DNA of 6,339 nucleotides, taken from contig JAUVQS010000091.1 of NCBI GenBank assembly GCA_030598025.1, positions 1-6,339 on the forward strand. Direction: 5' to 3'. This DNA is from Acidimicrobiia bacterium. GTDB lineage: Bacteria > Actinomycetota > Acidimicrobiia > Spongiisociales > JAHEDJ01. How positions within the stretch are numbered: position 1 is the first letter of the stretch; the number at the start of each line of letters is the position of its first letter. This document shows positions 1-5,855 of this stretch, in pieces. The notes below the pieces were generated by a model that saw only the letters and a program-made list of their open reading frames with translations, searched no databases and was not told the DNA's origin. A program made the translations under genes and the position numbers.

Positions 1-362
1 GTATTCGATTCGGCATCGAACTTGGCCGAATGAACTCCAATGACCACGAGTTCGTCTGCGAATTCTGCTTCGAGACGCTCCAGGTCGGGGATGATGTGGA
101 TGCAGTTTATGCACCCGTAGGTCCAGAAATCGAGCAACACGACCTTGCCTTCGAGATCGCCGATCGTGAGAGGTCGCTCGGTGTTCAGCCAATCGACGTC
201 GGTCGGAAACTCTGGAGCCCGAACGGAGGCAGATTCGGTGTCTTCAACTGCTCCGGTCGCGGTCGTCTCTGAATCTGTGTCGCTTCCCGAGGTGCAGGCG
301 GACAGAACGAGCAACACTGCAAGGAGTAGCGGCGCAATCCGTCGGATCATGGGAGTAAGCAT
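1..362 (-). CDS. Thioredoxin-like lipoprotein, NHLRC2-type N-terminus (partial, 3' end outside window)
   Basis: This is the N-terminal 120 codons of an exported redox protein; the rest lies beyond the left edge. Residues 1-23 form a lipoprotein signal peptide: Arg7-Arg8, a Leu/Ala/Val-rich core, and the lipobox Leu20-Ser-Ala-Cys23. A Ser/Thr/Asp/Glu-rich linker follows to about residue 50. A thioredoxin/TlpA-like domain then begins with DWLNTERPL (57-65) and the redox motif WTYGCINC (80-87; Cys84 and Cys87), then a HIIPDLERLE helix and the strand VVIGVHSAKFD. The pairing of a WLNT segment with FWTYxCINC and GVHSAKF is characteristic of the NHLRC2 family, where NHL beta-propeller repeats usually follow; here that part is not visible. 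The ATG at 362 is chosen because GGAG (370-373) sits 7 nt upstream; the in-frame ATG at 350 has no such site. It lies 72 nt downstream of nfuA on the same strand, so co-transcription is plausible. It probably acts in thiol-disulfide exchange outside the membrane, but its substrate is unknown. Confidence 0.85.
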   Translation of the reverse strand, partial: MLTPMIRRIAPLLLAVLLVLSACTSGSDTDSETTATGAVEDTESASVRAPEFPTDVDWLNTERPLTIGDLEGKVVLLDFWTYGCINCIHIIPDLERLEAEFADELVVIGVHSAKFDAESN

Positions 363-369
363 GGCAGCG

Positions 370-373
370 CTCC
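370..373 (-). promoter_or_regulatory. Ribosome binding site deciding the lipoprotein start
   Basis: The minus strand reads GGAG, 7 nt before the ATG at 362. The alternative ATG at 350 is preceded by CTTACTCCC, with no purine-rich site, so this element fixes the start. A full signal peptide results either way. Confidence 0.55.
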
Positions 374-434
374 GGCTTTAGCTCGGCCGGCGAACCAGAT
401 GCGGATTCCAGGCAGGTGGGCGAGCGGCGTGGCG

Positions 435-1061
435 CTACTTCTTGGCCTGCTGGTAATAGGGGTTATTACCGGAATCATGATCGGTCACGTCGACCACTCT
501 TGTGATCTCCGGGATGGCCTCGGTGAGAATGCGCTCGATTCCATGCTTCAGGGTCACGGTCGCCATGCCGCACCCCTGGCAGCCGCCCATCAACTCCAGG
601 TAGACGGTGTCTTCTTCGACGGAGATGAGCCGCGCCCCGCCGCCATGTGAAGCTATCGCCGGGTTGACCTCATGCTCGAGAACATGCTGAACCTGCTCGG
701 CCAATGGACCGGTCAGCTCGGCACGGTCGACACTGGGCATGGTCGGGCTGGCGGGGTTGTTGGGGTTGTCGATGGCAAGACCCGGATTCATCGGATCCTC
801 TCCGAGATTGATCGTGGCGCCTCGTAGATTGTCGACGTCGGCCGAACGCATCATGACTGCCAGATCGCCGGTGCGCTCCACTACGTGGTCGGGTTGCGCA
901 TCAACCACCGGCACGAAACTGAGTTCGTAATTGAACTGCTGACCTCGCGCCCCGTTGACCTCGAGGAAGAGGGCGAACTCATCATCGCCCGATTCCGCGT
1001 CACGGATCTCACGGATCATGCGCAGCGCGTCTTCGGTTATCGAAAGAATGGTGTCGTTCAT
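435..1061 (-). CDS. nfuA: NfuA-type iron-sulfur cluster carrier (degenerate A-type domain + NifU C-terminal domain)
   Basis: The 208-residue product has the two-domain layout of NfuA proteins, which accept a 4Fe-4S cluster in the cytosol and pass it to apo-enzymes. Residues 1 to about 95 resemble an A-type (IscA/HesB) fold, for example ITEDALRMIREIR at 8-20 and LFLEVNGARG at 31-40, but contain no cysteine, so this half cannot bind a cluster by itself. This is also the case in known NfuA proteins, where it helps target recognition. Residues about 115-195 are a NifU C-terminal domain with VNPAIASHGGGARLISVE and the cluster ligands in GGCQGCGMA (Cys161 and Cys164, the only cysteines in the protein). 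The ATG at 1061 is preceded by GGAAG at 1066-1070, and the usual N-terminal helix starts right after it. It is divergent from the ATP-grasp gene (79 nt between starts) and lies upstream of the lipoprotein gene on the same strand. The domain assignment is firm; the symbol is by architecture. Confidence 0.9.
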   Translation of the reverse strand: MNDTILSITEDALRMIREIRDAESGDDEFALFLEVNGARGQQFNYELSFVPVVDAQPDHVVERTGDLAVMMRSADVDNLRGATINLGEDPMNPGLAIDNPNNPASPTMPSVDRAELTGPLAEQVQHVLEHEVNPAIASHGGGARLISVEEDTVYLELMGGCQGCGMATVTLKHGIERILTEAIPEITRVVDVTDHDSGNNPYYQQAKK

Positions 1062-1091
1062 CCCGCTTCCAACTCAAGAGTGCAGGACGGC

Positions 1092-1097
1092 ATGGTA
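1092..1097 (-). promoter_or_regulatory. Possible -10 box for nfuA
   Basis: The minus strand reads TACCAT, matching TATAAT at four positions including the key T, A and last T. Transcription would start near 1085, about 24 nt before the nfuA ATG, leaving room for its GGAAG site. No convincing -35 is seen, so this is tentative. Confidence 0.25.
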
Positions 1098-1124
1098 CAT
1101 GTTCGCTTGGTTTGCGCACGTCGG

Positions 1125-1130
1125 TAGGGT
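1125..1130 (+). promoter_or_regulatory. Possible -10 box giving a near-leaderless ATP-grasp mRNA
   Basis: TAGGGT fits the TAnnnT pattern common in actinobacterial promoters and ends 10 nt before the ATG at 1141, placing the transcript start at about 1137-1138, only 3-4 nt from the start codon. No clear -35 is visible. The same bases (GGTAGGG, 1123-1129) could instead be a loosely spaced ribosome binding site, 11 nt before the ATG; the two readings exclude each other. Confidence 0.3.
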
Positions 1131-1140
1131 GCGGCCCATC

Positions 1141-2361
1141 ATGCCCCACGTCGTCCTCATCCTCCCGACCGCCACCTACCGTGCGGCTGAGTTCGTCGAC
1201 GCAGCCGCACAGTTGGGCGCACAGATCACTGTTGCCTCAGAAGACCGACCGCCGCTCGCCGATGGATCTGGTGCCCCCCACGTGCTCATCGACTGCGATT
1301 CGCCCGAGTCCTCCGCCGACCTGATCGTCGCACACGCCGACCACCATCCGATCGATGCGATCGTCGCCGCCGACGATCAAGGTGTCGAAATCGCGGCAAT
1401 CGCAGCCGGCAAACTCGGACTCCCCCACAATCCGCCGTTTGGGGTGGCAGCTACGCGCAACAAGGCGATGTTGCGAAGAGCTCTGGCCGGCGCGGAAGTA
1501 CCGCAGCCGGCCTTCGGCGTCGTCAACACGCCAGAGGATGCCGAAGCCGCAGTTGCCGATCTCGGCGCCCCCGCAGTATTGAAACCGCTCGGTCTCAGCG
1601 CCTCCCAGGGAGTCATCAGGGTCGACCGCCCGGCCGACGCACCGGCGGCGGCCGATCGGATCCGTCGAATCCTGATCACCGAGGGCCATTCCCCCGGCGA
1701 GCCGATCCTTGTCGAGCGCTTCGTACCAGGGATTGAGGTGGCGGTCGAAGGCTTGCTCCTCGACGGCAAGCTCGAAGTTCTCGCCGTCTTCGACAAGCCT
1801 GATCCCCTCGACGGCCCATATTTCGAGGAGACGATCTTGATCGCCCCGTCCCGTTTGCATCCAGAGATGATCGATGAAGTCGTGAGGGTCACCGAGAAAG
1901 CAACCGCCGCTCTCGAACTGCGGGAAGGTCCAATCCACGCTGAACTGCGGGTCGACGGCTCGCGGGTCGTTCTCATCGAGGTGGCCGCCCGCTCAGTCGG
2001 CGGCCTGTGTGGGAGATCGCTCCGATTCGGGCTGCTGGGTACCTCGCTCGAAACCCTGATCCTTCGTCGCGCCCTCGGCATGCCGGTAGCCGGCCTCCGC
2101 CGGGAGGGGGTGGCGTCGGGAGCGATGATGCTCCCGATCCCGCGAGCGGGAGTCTTCCGCTCGGTCCGCGGACGTGAAGAAGCCCTGAGCGTTCCAGGGG
2201 TCACCGACCTCGAGATCTCGATGCACCCGGGAGATATCGTGCGCACGCTGCCGGAGGGCAACCGTTATCTGGGGTTCCTCTTCGCGAAAGGCGAGACGCC
2301 GCAAGATGTTGAGGATTCCCTCCGTTTGGCACACGGCAAACTCGAGTTCGTCATCGACTGA
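1141..2361 (+). CDS. ATP-grasp ligase, carbamoyl-phosphate-synthase-L / L-amino-acid-ligase type
   Basis: The 406-residue product belongs to the ATP-grasp superfamily, which activates a carboxylate as an acyl-phosphate and joins it to an amine or thiol. Residues 1 to about 95 form a Rossmann-like pre-ATP-grasp domain (MPHVVLILPTATYRAAEF). The ATP-grasp region follows: RNK at 106-108, the nucleotide-binding Lys148 in VLKPL, a glycine/serine loop GLSASQGV (151-158), and adenine-contact Glu192 in VERFVPG. Metal ligands are Glu268 (HAEL) and Glu280 in IEVAAR; the usual Asn of ExNxR is Ala282 here, a replacement I recall from amino-acid-ligase-like members. Residues about 315-406 resemble the C-terminal domain of L-amino-acid ligases. 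The open frame extends 62 codons further upstream, but that part overlaps the nfuA start antisense and reads as non-coding; the family-like N-terminus begins at the ATG at 1141. Its 3' end overlaps the convergent membrane gene by 11 bp. The substrates cannot be read from the sequence: dipeptide synthesis, amino-acid modification or a biosynthetic amide ligation are all possible. Confidence 0.85.
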   Translation: MPHVVLILPTATYRAAEFVDAAAQLGAQITVASEDRPPLADGSGAPHVLIDCDSPESSADLIVAHADHHPIDAIVAADDQGVEIAAIAAGKLGLPHNPPFGVAATRNKAMLRRALAGAEVPQPAFGVVNTPEDAEAAVADLGAPAVLKPLGLSASQGVIRVDRPADAPAAADRIRRILITEGHSPGEPILVERFVPGIEVAVEGLLLDGKLEVLAVFDKPDPLDGPYFEETILIAPSRLHPEMIDEVVRVTEKATAALELREGPIHAELRVDGSRVVLIEVAARSVGGLCGRSLRFGLLGTSLETLILRRALGMPVAGLRREGVASGAMMLPIPRAGVFRSVRGREEALSVPGVTDLEISMHPGDIVRTLPEGNRYLGFLFAKGETPQDVEDSLRLAHGKLEFVID

Positions 2362-3448
2362 ATCGCCCCCGACCCCACCGACGCACCTTGGGAGCCCGGT
2401 GCGATGGCGTCGATCGGTCGGATGTCCACGGCGCATATGGAGCGATCGTCAGTTCCGCCAGGGCGAGTAGCACCGTGTCGTAGTTGACCCTCCAGCCGGA
2501 CCAGTCCCGCCATGCCTGATCGAGGTCGGCCCGGATCGGCACTCCGGCCTCGGACAGTCGATTGCACGCCTGATCGAACTCTTCCCGGGTCACAGATATC
2601 GGATCGTCCGGTGAAGGGTCAGGGTCGAAACGAATCCCGAAGAAGGTAGCGATACGGCCCAGGGCAATGAATCCGCTCCTGATGCAGAGTTGGGCCTGCG
2701 GTTGGGGACCCACGTCCAGGGTTGAGACGGTCAGCGCCGCGGCATCGAGAACGGTTCCCGCCGCAACTACCCACGATCGATCCGGCTGGGGTGAACGAAA
2801 GAACGTCAGAGCCGGGTAGCTCGTATGGCTCTCCTCGACGTCGGTGAACCAGTGCTCCCACCGCTCCCACACTCCCGGGAGCTCATCCAACCAGCCGATG
2901 GCGGTGATGCGCTCCAGCATCTCGACTGCGGATGGAGGAGAACCGGCGCGTACCTCCAGGAGTGCGACGGCGAATTCCCGGCGGGAGAACGCCGAGTACA
3001 TAGAGGGCAGGAACGTGATCAGCAACGCCACGAGACCGAGACCCAGCACGGCTTCACTGAACGCCAGAATTCGCTCGCCGGTAGGTTCGACCGCAATGAA
3101 CCCCAGAGTCAGCAGCGACGACCCACTCACCGCAAATGCCTCGCTCAAGTCGTAGTCACCGGTCGCCCAGAACATCGCCATGTAGCCGGCCAGAACGAGC
3201 ATCAGCCAGGCAGCCGGAAGCAGCACCAGGCTGACCGGCGCATACATCGCCATGACCCGATCGCGATCCTCGTATTGGCGACGATCATGAGCCATCACGT
3301 CGAAGAGCTTCCGGCTGGCGGCAAAGACGGCGCGGGCCAGCAGGCTGACGGCGCTGCGCGGCAACACAACCGTACGAAGCGCGGAGGTGAGCGTCCACAA
3401 CACGACCAACAGGCCGAGCACGTAAACGAGTACCTGCGCGAGAACCAT
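2351..3448 (-). CDS. Potassium-channel-like membrane protein with a conserved cytoplasmic region of unknown function
   Basis: The 365-residue product has three hydrophobic segments (about 4-27, 69-94 and 126-149). Between the second and third is a pore-loop-like stretch with SGSSLLTLGF at 108-117, where two-transmembrane potassium channels carry a TVGYG filter. The TLGF replaces it, and no GYG or GFG is present, so conduction is uncertain. After the last helix comes a soluble region of about 215 residues with motif-like blocks: SRREFAVALLEVRAGSPPSA (155-174), EESHTSYPALTFFRSPQPDR (205-224), DPISVTREEFD (282-292) and WRDWSGWRVNYDTVLLALAE (313-332). From memory these blocks recur in actinobacterial proteins annotated as hypothetical or ion-channel-like; I could not verify this. 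The frame can be extended to a GTG at 3508, but that would add 20 residues of Pro/Gly-rich, non-membrane sequence. The ATG at 3448 puts the first helix at the N-terminus and has a -10 box exactly placed for a leaderless mRNA. The 3' end overlaps the ATP-grasp gene. Confidence 0.75.
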   Translation of the reverse strand: MVLAQVLVYVLGLLVVLWTLTSALRTVVLPRSAVSLLARAVFAASRKLFDVMAHDRRQYEDRDRVMAMYAPVSLVLLPAAWLMLVLAGYMAMFWATGDYDLSEAFAVSGSSLLTLGFIAVEPTGERILAFSEAVLGLGLVALLITFLPSMYSAFSRREFAVALLEVRAGSPPSAVEMLERITAIGWLDELPGVWERWEHWFTDVEESHTSYPALTFFRSPQPDRSWVVAAGTVLDAAALTVSTLDVGPQPQAQLCIRSGFIALGRIATFFGIRFDPDPSPDDPISVTREEFDQACNRLSEAGVPIRADLDQAWRDWSGWRVNYDTVLLALAELTIAPYAPWTSDRSTPSHRAPKVRRWGRGRFSR

Positions 3449-3454
3449 GTCGGG

Positions 3455-3460
3455 AGGATA
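3455..3460 (-). promoter_or_regulatory. Probable -10 box for a leaderless channel-like gene
   Basis: The minus strand reads TATCCT at positions -12 to -7 relative to the A of the ATG at 3448, fitting TAnnnT. There is no purine-rich ribosome site close before this ATG; the upstream bases are TCCTCCCGAC, which is the opposite of a Shine-Dalgarno. A leaderless transcript is therefore the simplest reading. No -35 box is recognisable. Confidence 0.4.
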
Positions 3461-3472
3461 ACCAGGCTCCGT

Positions 3473-3509
3473 TTGTCCGCCGGGGGGCAGGCAGGCCAGA
3501 ATCGGCACA
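3473..3509 (+). promoter_or_regulatory. Probable malQ promoter, leaderless
   Basis: TTGTCC (3473-3478) matches the -35 consensus TTGACA at four of six positions. After 18 bp comes CAGAAT (3497-3502), which has the critical A and T of a -10 box and four of six matches. The predicted transcript start is the A of the malQ ATG at 3509. No ribosome site lies at a normal distance (the G-run at 3482-3487 is over 20 nt away), supporting leaderless translation. The -35 region falls where the -35 of the divergent membrane gene would be, so the two promoters probably compete. Confidence 0.45.
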
Positions 3510-4999
3510 TGAAACTCACGAAGTCATCGGGCATCCTGCTGCATCCCACCAGCCTTCCCGGACCGTATGGGATCGGTGACCTTGGTCCGGCCGCCGTGGA
3601 GTGGGTCGACATGTTGTCGGCGTCCGGCACGGGCATGTGGCAACTGCTACCTCTGGGCGCGACCGGGTATGGAGATTCGCCGTATCAGTGCTTTTCATCG
3701 TTCGCCGGCAACCCCTACTTGATCAGCCCGCAACTCCTCGTCAACGACGGGTTGTTGTCGGACGACGATCTCGGTGCTCTCCCCCATTTCGCCGATGACG
3801 AGGTCGATTACGGCGCAGTGATTCCCGCCAAGGTAGGTCTGCTCGACAGAGCCCACGAACGGCTCCCCGGCTCCGGGCTCGAAGCGGAGTTGGAGGCGTT
3901 CCGACACGATCAAGCGGCTTGGATCGAAGATTTCTCGCTCTTCATGGCACTCAAGGACGTGCACGGGGGCCGCCCCTGGTGGACATGGGAGCCCGAACTC
4001 CGCGATCGCGACGGGGCGATCATCGAGTTGGTCGGGCGGCGACTCAGCACATTGATCGACAGACACATCTTCAGGCAGTTTCTATTCAAACGCCAGTGGA
4101 AAGACATCCGCACTCACTCCGCCGAGCGCGGCGTTCGAATCATCGGAGACCTCCCGATCTTCGTCGCCGAAGACTCGGCAGACGTTTGGGCCAACCGGGA
4201 CCTGTTCCTTCTCAACGAAGATGGCCGTCCGACTGTGGTGGCCGGGGTCCCGCCGGACTACTTCTCAGAAACCGGTCAGCTTTGGGGAAATCCGCTCTAC
4301 CGGTGGGACGAACACGCGGCTACAGGATATCGCTGGTGGCTCAGTCGGATGCAGGCGGTCCTGGAGATGGTCGACGTGGTACGCCTGGACCATTTCCGAG
4401 GATTCGCCGGTTATTGGGAGGTGCCTGCCTCAGAAGAGACCGCTCAGAACGGCCGGTGGGTCGAGGGACCGGGGGCCGCCTTCCTCGAGGCCATGGCCGG
4501 TGAGTTCGGTGAGCTCCGGATAATCGCCGAGGACCTGGGTGAGATCACCCCGGACGTGATTGAACTCCGAGATCGATTCGAACTCCCTGGAATGAAGATT
4601 CTCCAATTCGCCTTCGACTCGGGAGATGAAAACGACTTCCTTCCGCACCGATTCCCGAAGCATTGCGTTGCCTACACAGGAACGCACGACAACGACACCA
4701 CCCGGGGTTGGTTCGAATCAGCAAACGAGAACGACAAGGCGTTTGCTCTCAACTACCTCGGAGTCGACGGCTCAGATTATGCGTGGGATCTGATCGAGGC
4801 CGCCTGGCAATCGCGAGCCGCCTGGGCGGTCGCCCCCCTCCAGGACGTTCTCAGCCTGGGAAGCGAAGCTCGCATGAACTTCCCCAGTGTCCCCACCGGC
4901 AACTGGAGGTGGCGGATGCCGGCCGGCGCGTTCACGGACGAGCTACAGGAACGCCTGCGCTCGCTCAACGAGCGAACGGCCAGGCTCTTGGGCCCATGA
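3509..4999 (+). CDS. malQ: 4-alpha-glucanotransferase (amylomaltase, GH77)
   Basis: The enzyme transfers segments of alpha-1,4-glucan between maltooligosaccharides (EC 2.4.1.25) in the cytoplasm, in maltodextrin and glycogen metabolism. The product is 496 residues, the usual length of the compact bacterial amylomaltases (about 500). Family hallmarks run in order: HPTSLPGPYGIGDLG near the N-terminus (12-26), QLLPLGATGYGDSPYQ (45-60), FAGNPYLI, the acceptor-site loop GVPPDYFSETGQLWGNPLY (246-264), the nucleophile Asp294 in VRLDHFRG, the acid/base Glu341 in AEDLG, the transition-state stabiliser Asp394 in THDNDT, and NFPSVPTGNW from residue 457. All three catalytic carboxylates are present, so it should be active. 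The frame is open for 228 codons upstream, but those lie antisense to the membrane gene; the ATG at 3509 gives the normal family N-terminus. It is transcribed alone: divergent from the channel-like gene and followed by an intrinsic terminator. No other glycogen gene is visible here. Confidence 0.97.
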   Translation: MKLTKSSGILLHPTSLPGPYGIGDLGPAAVEWVDMLSASGTGMWQLLPLGATGYGDSPYQCFSSFAGNPYLISPQLLVNDGLLSDDDLGALPHFADDEVDYGAVIPAKVGLLDRAHERLPGSGLEAELEAFRHDQAAWIEDFSLFMALKDVHGGRPWWTWEPELRDRDGAIIELVGRRLSTLIDRHIFRQFLFKRQWKDIRTHSAERGVRIIGDLPIFVAEDSADVWANRDLFLLNEDGRPTVVAGVPPDYFSETGQLWGNPLYRWDEHAATGYRWWLSRMQAVLEMVDVVRLDHFRGFAGYWEVPASEETAQNGRWVEGPGAAFLEAMAGEFGELRIIAEDLGEITPDVIELRDRFELPGMKILQFAFDSGDENDFLPHRFPKHCVAYTGTHDNDTTRGWFESANENDKAFALNYLGVDGSDYAWDLIEAAWQSRAAWAVAPLQDVLSLGSEARMNFPSVPTGNWRWRMPAGAFTDELQERLRSLNERTARLLGP

Positions 5000-5090
5000 G
5001 CTGAGTCCAATGCTGCTCGGGAAGCGCCGAAACTCACTCGTCCGGTATCGGGAAACCCATGAAAGGCGGGTTCGTTGCGCCGCTGAGTGC

Positions 5091-5126
5091 CGTCTTACGC
5101 GCAGAAACGCGCGTAAGACGATTTTG
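5091..5126 (+). terminator. Intrinsic terminator of malQ
   Basis: A perfect 12-bp inverted repeat, CGTCTTACGCGC (5091-5102) and GCGCGTAAGACG (5109-5120), encloses a 6-nt loop AGAAAC and is followed by ATTTTG (5121-5126). The T-run lies only on the plus-strand 3' side, so it acts in the malQ direction, about 90 nt after the malQ stop, and separates malQ from thiN transcription. The rest of the 187-nt gap (5000-5186) holds no gene that I can support. Confidence 0.85.
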
Positions 5127-5171
5127 TCATTCGGTCGTCTTCCCAAGTCACACCGACACCGGCGGCGAGCG

Positions 5172-5177
5172 TAGGCT
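5172..5177 (+). promoter_or_regulatory. Probable -10 box giving a near-leaderless thiN mRNA
   Basis: TAGGCT fits TAnnnT and ends 9 nt before the ATG at 5187, putting the transcript start at about 5184-5187. The only purine-rich bases in between are GAGCGAGCG. GTCACA at 5147-5152 is a weak candidate -35 with a long 19-bp spacer. The sequence between the malQ terminator and this box shows no thiamine riboswitch core. Confidence 0.4.
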
Positions 5178-5186
5178 GAGCGAGCG

Positions 5187-5834
5187 ATGGACGAACCAAG
5201 AACTGCGATCGTGCTGGCAGGCGGCGACATTGTTGATCCCGACGTCATTGAGGATCTTCCCCATGATGGCTTCAACGTGGCCGCCGACTCCGGACTAGAT
5301 CAAGCACTCGCCCTCGGTCTTGAAGTCGATTTGATCGTCGGCGATATGGACTCGGTGTCGCCGGAAGCACTGTCTGCCTACCACGAGGTGCCCATTGAGC
5401 TGCACCCCACCGACAAGGATCAAACGGATCTCGAACTGGCGCTACGCGCGGCCATCCGGATGGGAGTGGATCGAATCATCATCGTTGGCGGTTCCGGAGG
5501 ACGACTCGATCACTTCCTTGCCAACGCCTTGCTCATCTCGTCGGTCGACTTCTCGGAGGTGGACGTCGAATGGCTGACGGGCGACGCCCGACTTCACGTC
5601 GTACACGGCACCGCGCGGCTCCATTGCGCGCCGGGTCGTCAGGTATCGCTGTTGGCGGTGCATGGACCGGCGCGCGGCGTCCAGACCGACGGGTTCAGGT
5701 GGGAGCTAACAGACGAAGACCTGCTGCCGGGCGCAACGCGCGGCGTGAGCAATATCTTCGAGAAGCCCGTGGCAACCGTGAGCGTCCGCGAGGGCACCCT
5801 GCTGGCCATCATGACCGGAGACATGTCGGTATAG
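5187..5834 (+). CDS. thiN: Thiamine pyrophosphokinase
   Basis: The enzyme transfers diphosphate from ATP to thiamine, giving thiamine diphosphate (EC 2.7.6.2) in the cytosol. This lets a cell use free or salvaged thiamine. The 215-residue product is of normal length and carries the family signatures in order: VAADSGLDQAL (31-41), the metal-binding GDMDS (52-56), the KDQTDLELAL block (77-86), GGSGGRLDH (101-109), and in the C-terminal thiamine-binding domain TRGVSN (184-189), followed by a beta-rich end. The ATG at 5187 starts directly before the first strand AIVLAGG and follows a well-placed -10 box, so the start is likely correct. It stands apart from malQ behind a terminator. The next open frame begins only 21 nt after its stop, so read-through into that frame is possible. 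No thiamine synthesis genes lie nearby, which fits a salvage role, but this window is too small to tell. Confidence 0.95.
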   Translation: MDEPRTAIVLAGGDIVDPDVIEDLPHDGFNVAADSGLDQALALGLEVDLIVGDMDSVSPEALSAYHEVPIELHPTDKDQTDLELALRAAIRMGVDRIIIVGGSGGRLDHFLANALLISSVDFSEVDVEWLTGDARLHVVHGTARLHCAPGRQVSLLAVHGPARGVQTDGFRWELTDEDLLPGATRGVSNIFEKPVATVSVREGTLLAIMTGDMSV

Positions 5835-5841
5835 GGCCATT

Positions 5842-5846
5842 GGGAG
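5842..5846 (+). promoter_or_regulatory. Ribosome binding site for the 134-codon frame
   Basis: GGGAG lies 9 nt before the ATG at 5856, within the 21-nt gap after thiN. It is the main support for translation of the following frame from this ATG. Confidence 0.4.
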
Positions 5847-5855
5847 TCCCTAGAA

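Noticed and set aside
955..1140. 62-codon N-terminal extension of the ATP-grasp frame
   Set aside because: It runs antisense through the nfuA start, and its Ser/Arg-rich translation does not look like an ATP-grasp N-terminus; MPHVVLILPT at 1141 does.
1237..1938. 233-codon minus-strand open frame inside the ATP-grasp gene
   Set aside because: It has no recognisable motif and is antisense to well-supported coding sequence.
1377..2261. 294-codon minus-strand open frame inside the ATP-grasp gene
   Set aside because: Its Arg/Ser/Pro-rich translation is the typical shadow of a high-GC gene; the plus-strand frame has clear family motifs.
2825..3508. 228-codon upstream extension of the malQ frame
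   Set aside because: It is antisense to the channel-like gene, rich in Gln/Arg/His, and the GH77 family begins right at the ATG at 3509.
3449..3508. GTG start at 3508 for the channel-like gene
   Set aside because: It would add a Pro/Gly-rich segment before the first membrane helix, has no ribosome site, and would abut malQ; the ATG at 3448 has an ideally placed -10 box.
3919..4503. 194-codon plus-strand frame inside malQ
   Set aside because: It is an Arg-rich out-of-frame shadow of the malQ catalytic region.
4887..5174. 95-codon plus-strand frame across the malQ 3' end and gap
   Set aside because: It reads through the terminator hairpin, is Arg-rich and has no ribosome site.
5000..5186. 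Thiamine diphosphate riboswitch upstream of thiN
   Set aside because: A CTGAG and a GTAGG occur in the gap, but the conserved riboswitch core and its paired helices are absent, and an intrinsic terminator for malQ occupies much of the space.
5842..5850. GGGAGTCCC as a terminator hairpin after thiN
   Set aside because: Only four base pairs around a single base, with no T-run; GGGAG is better explained as a ribosome site.
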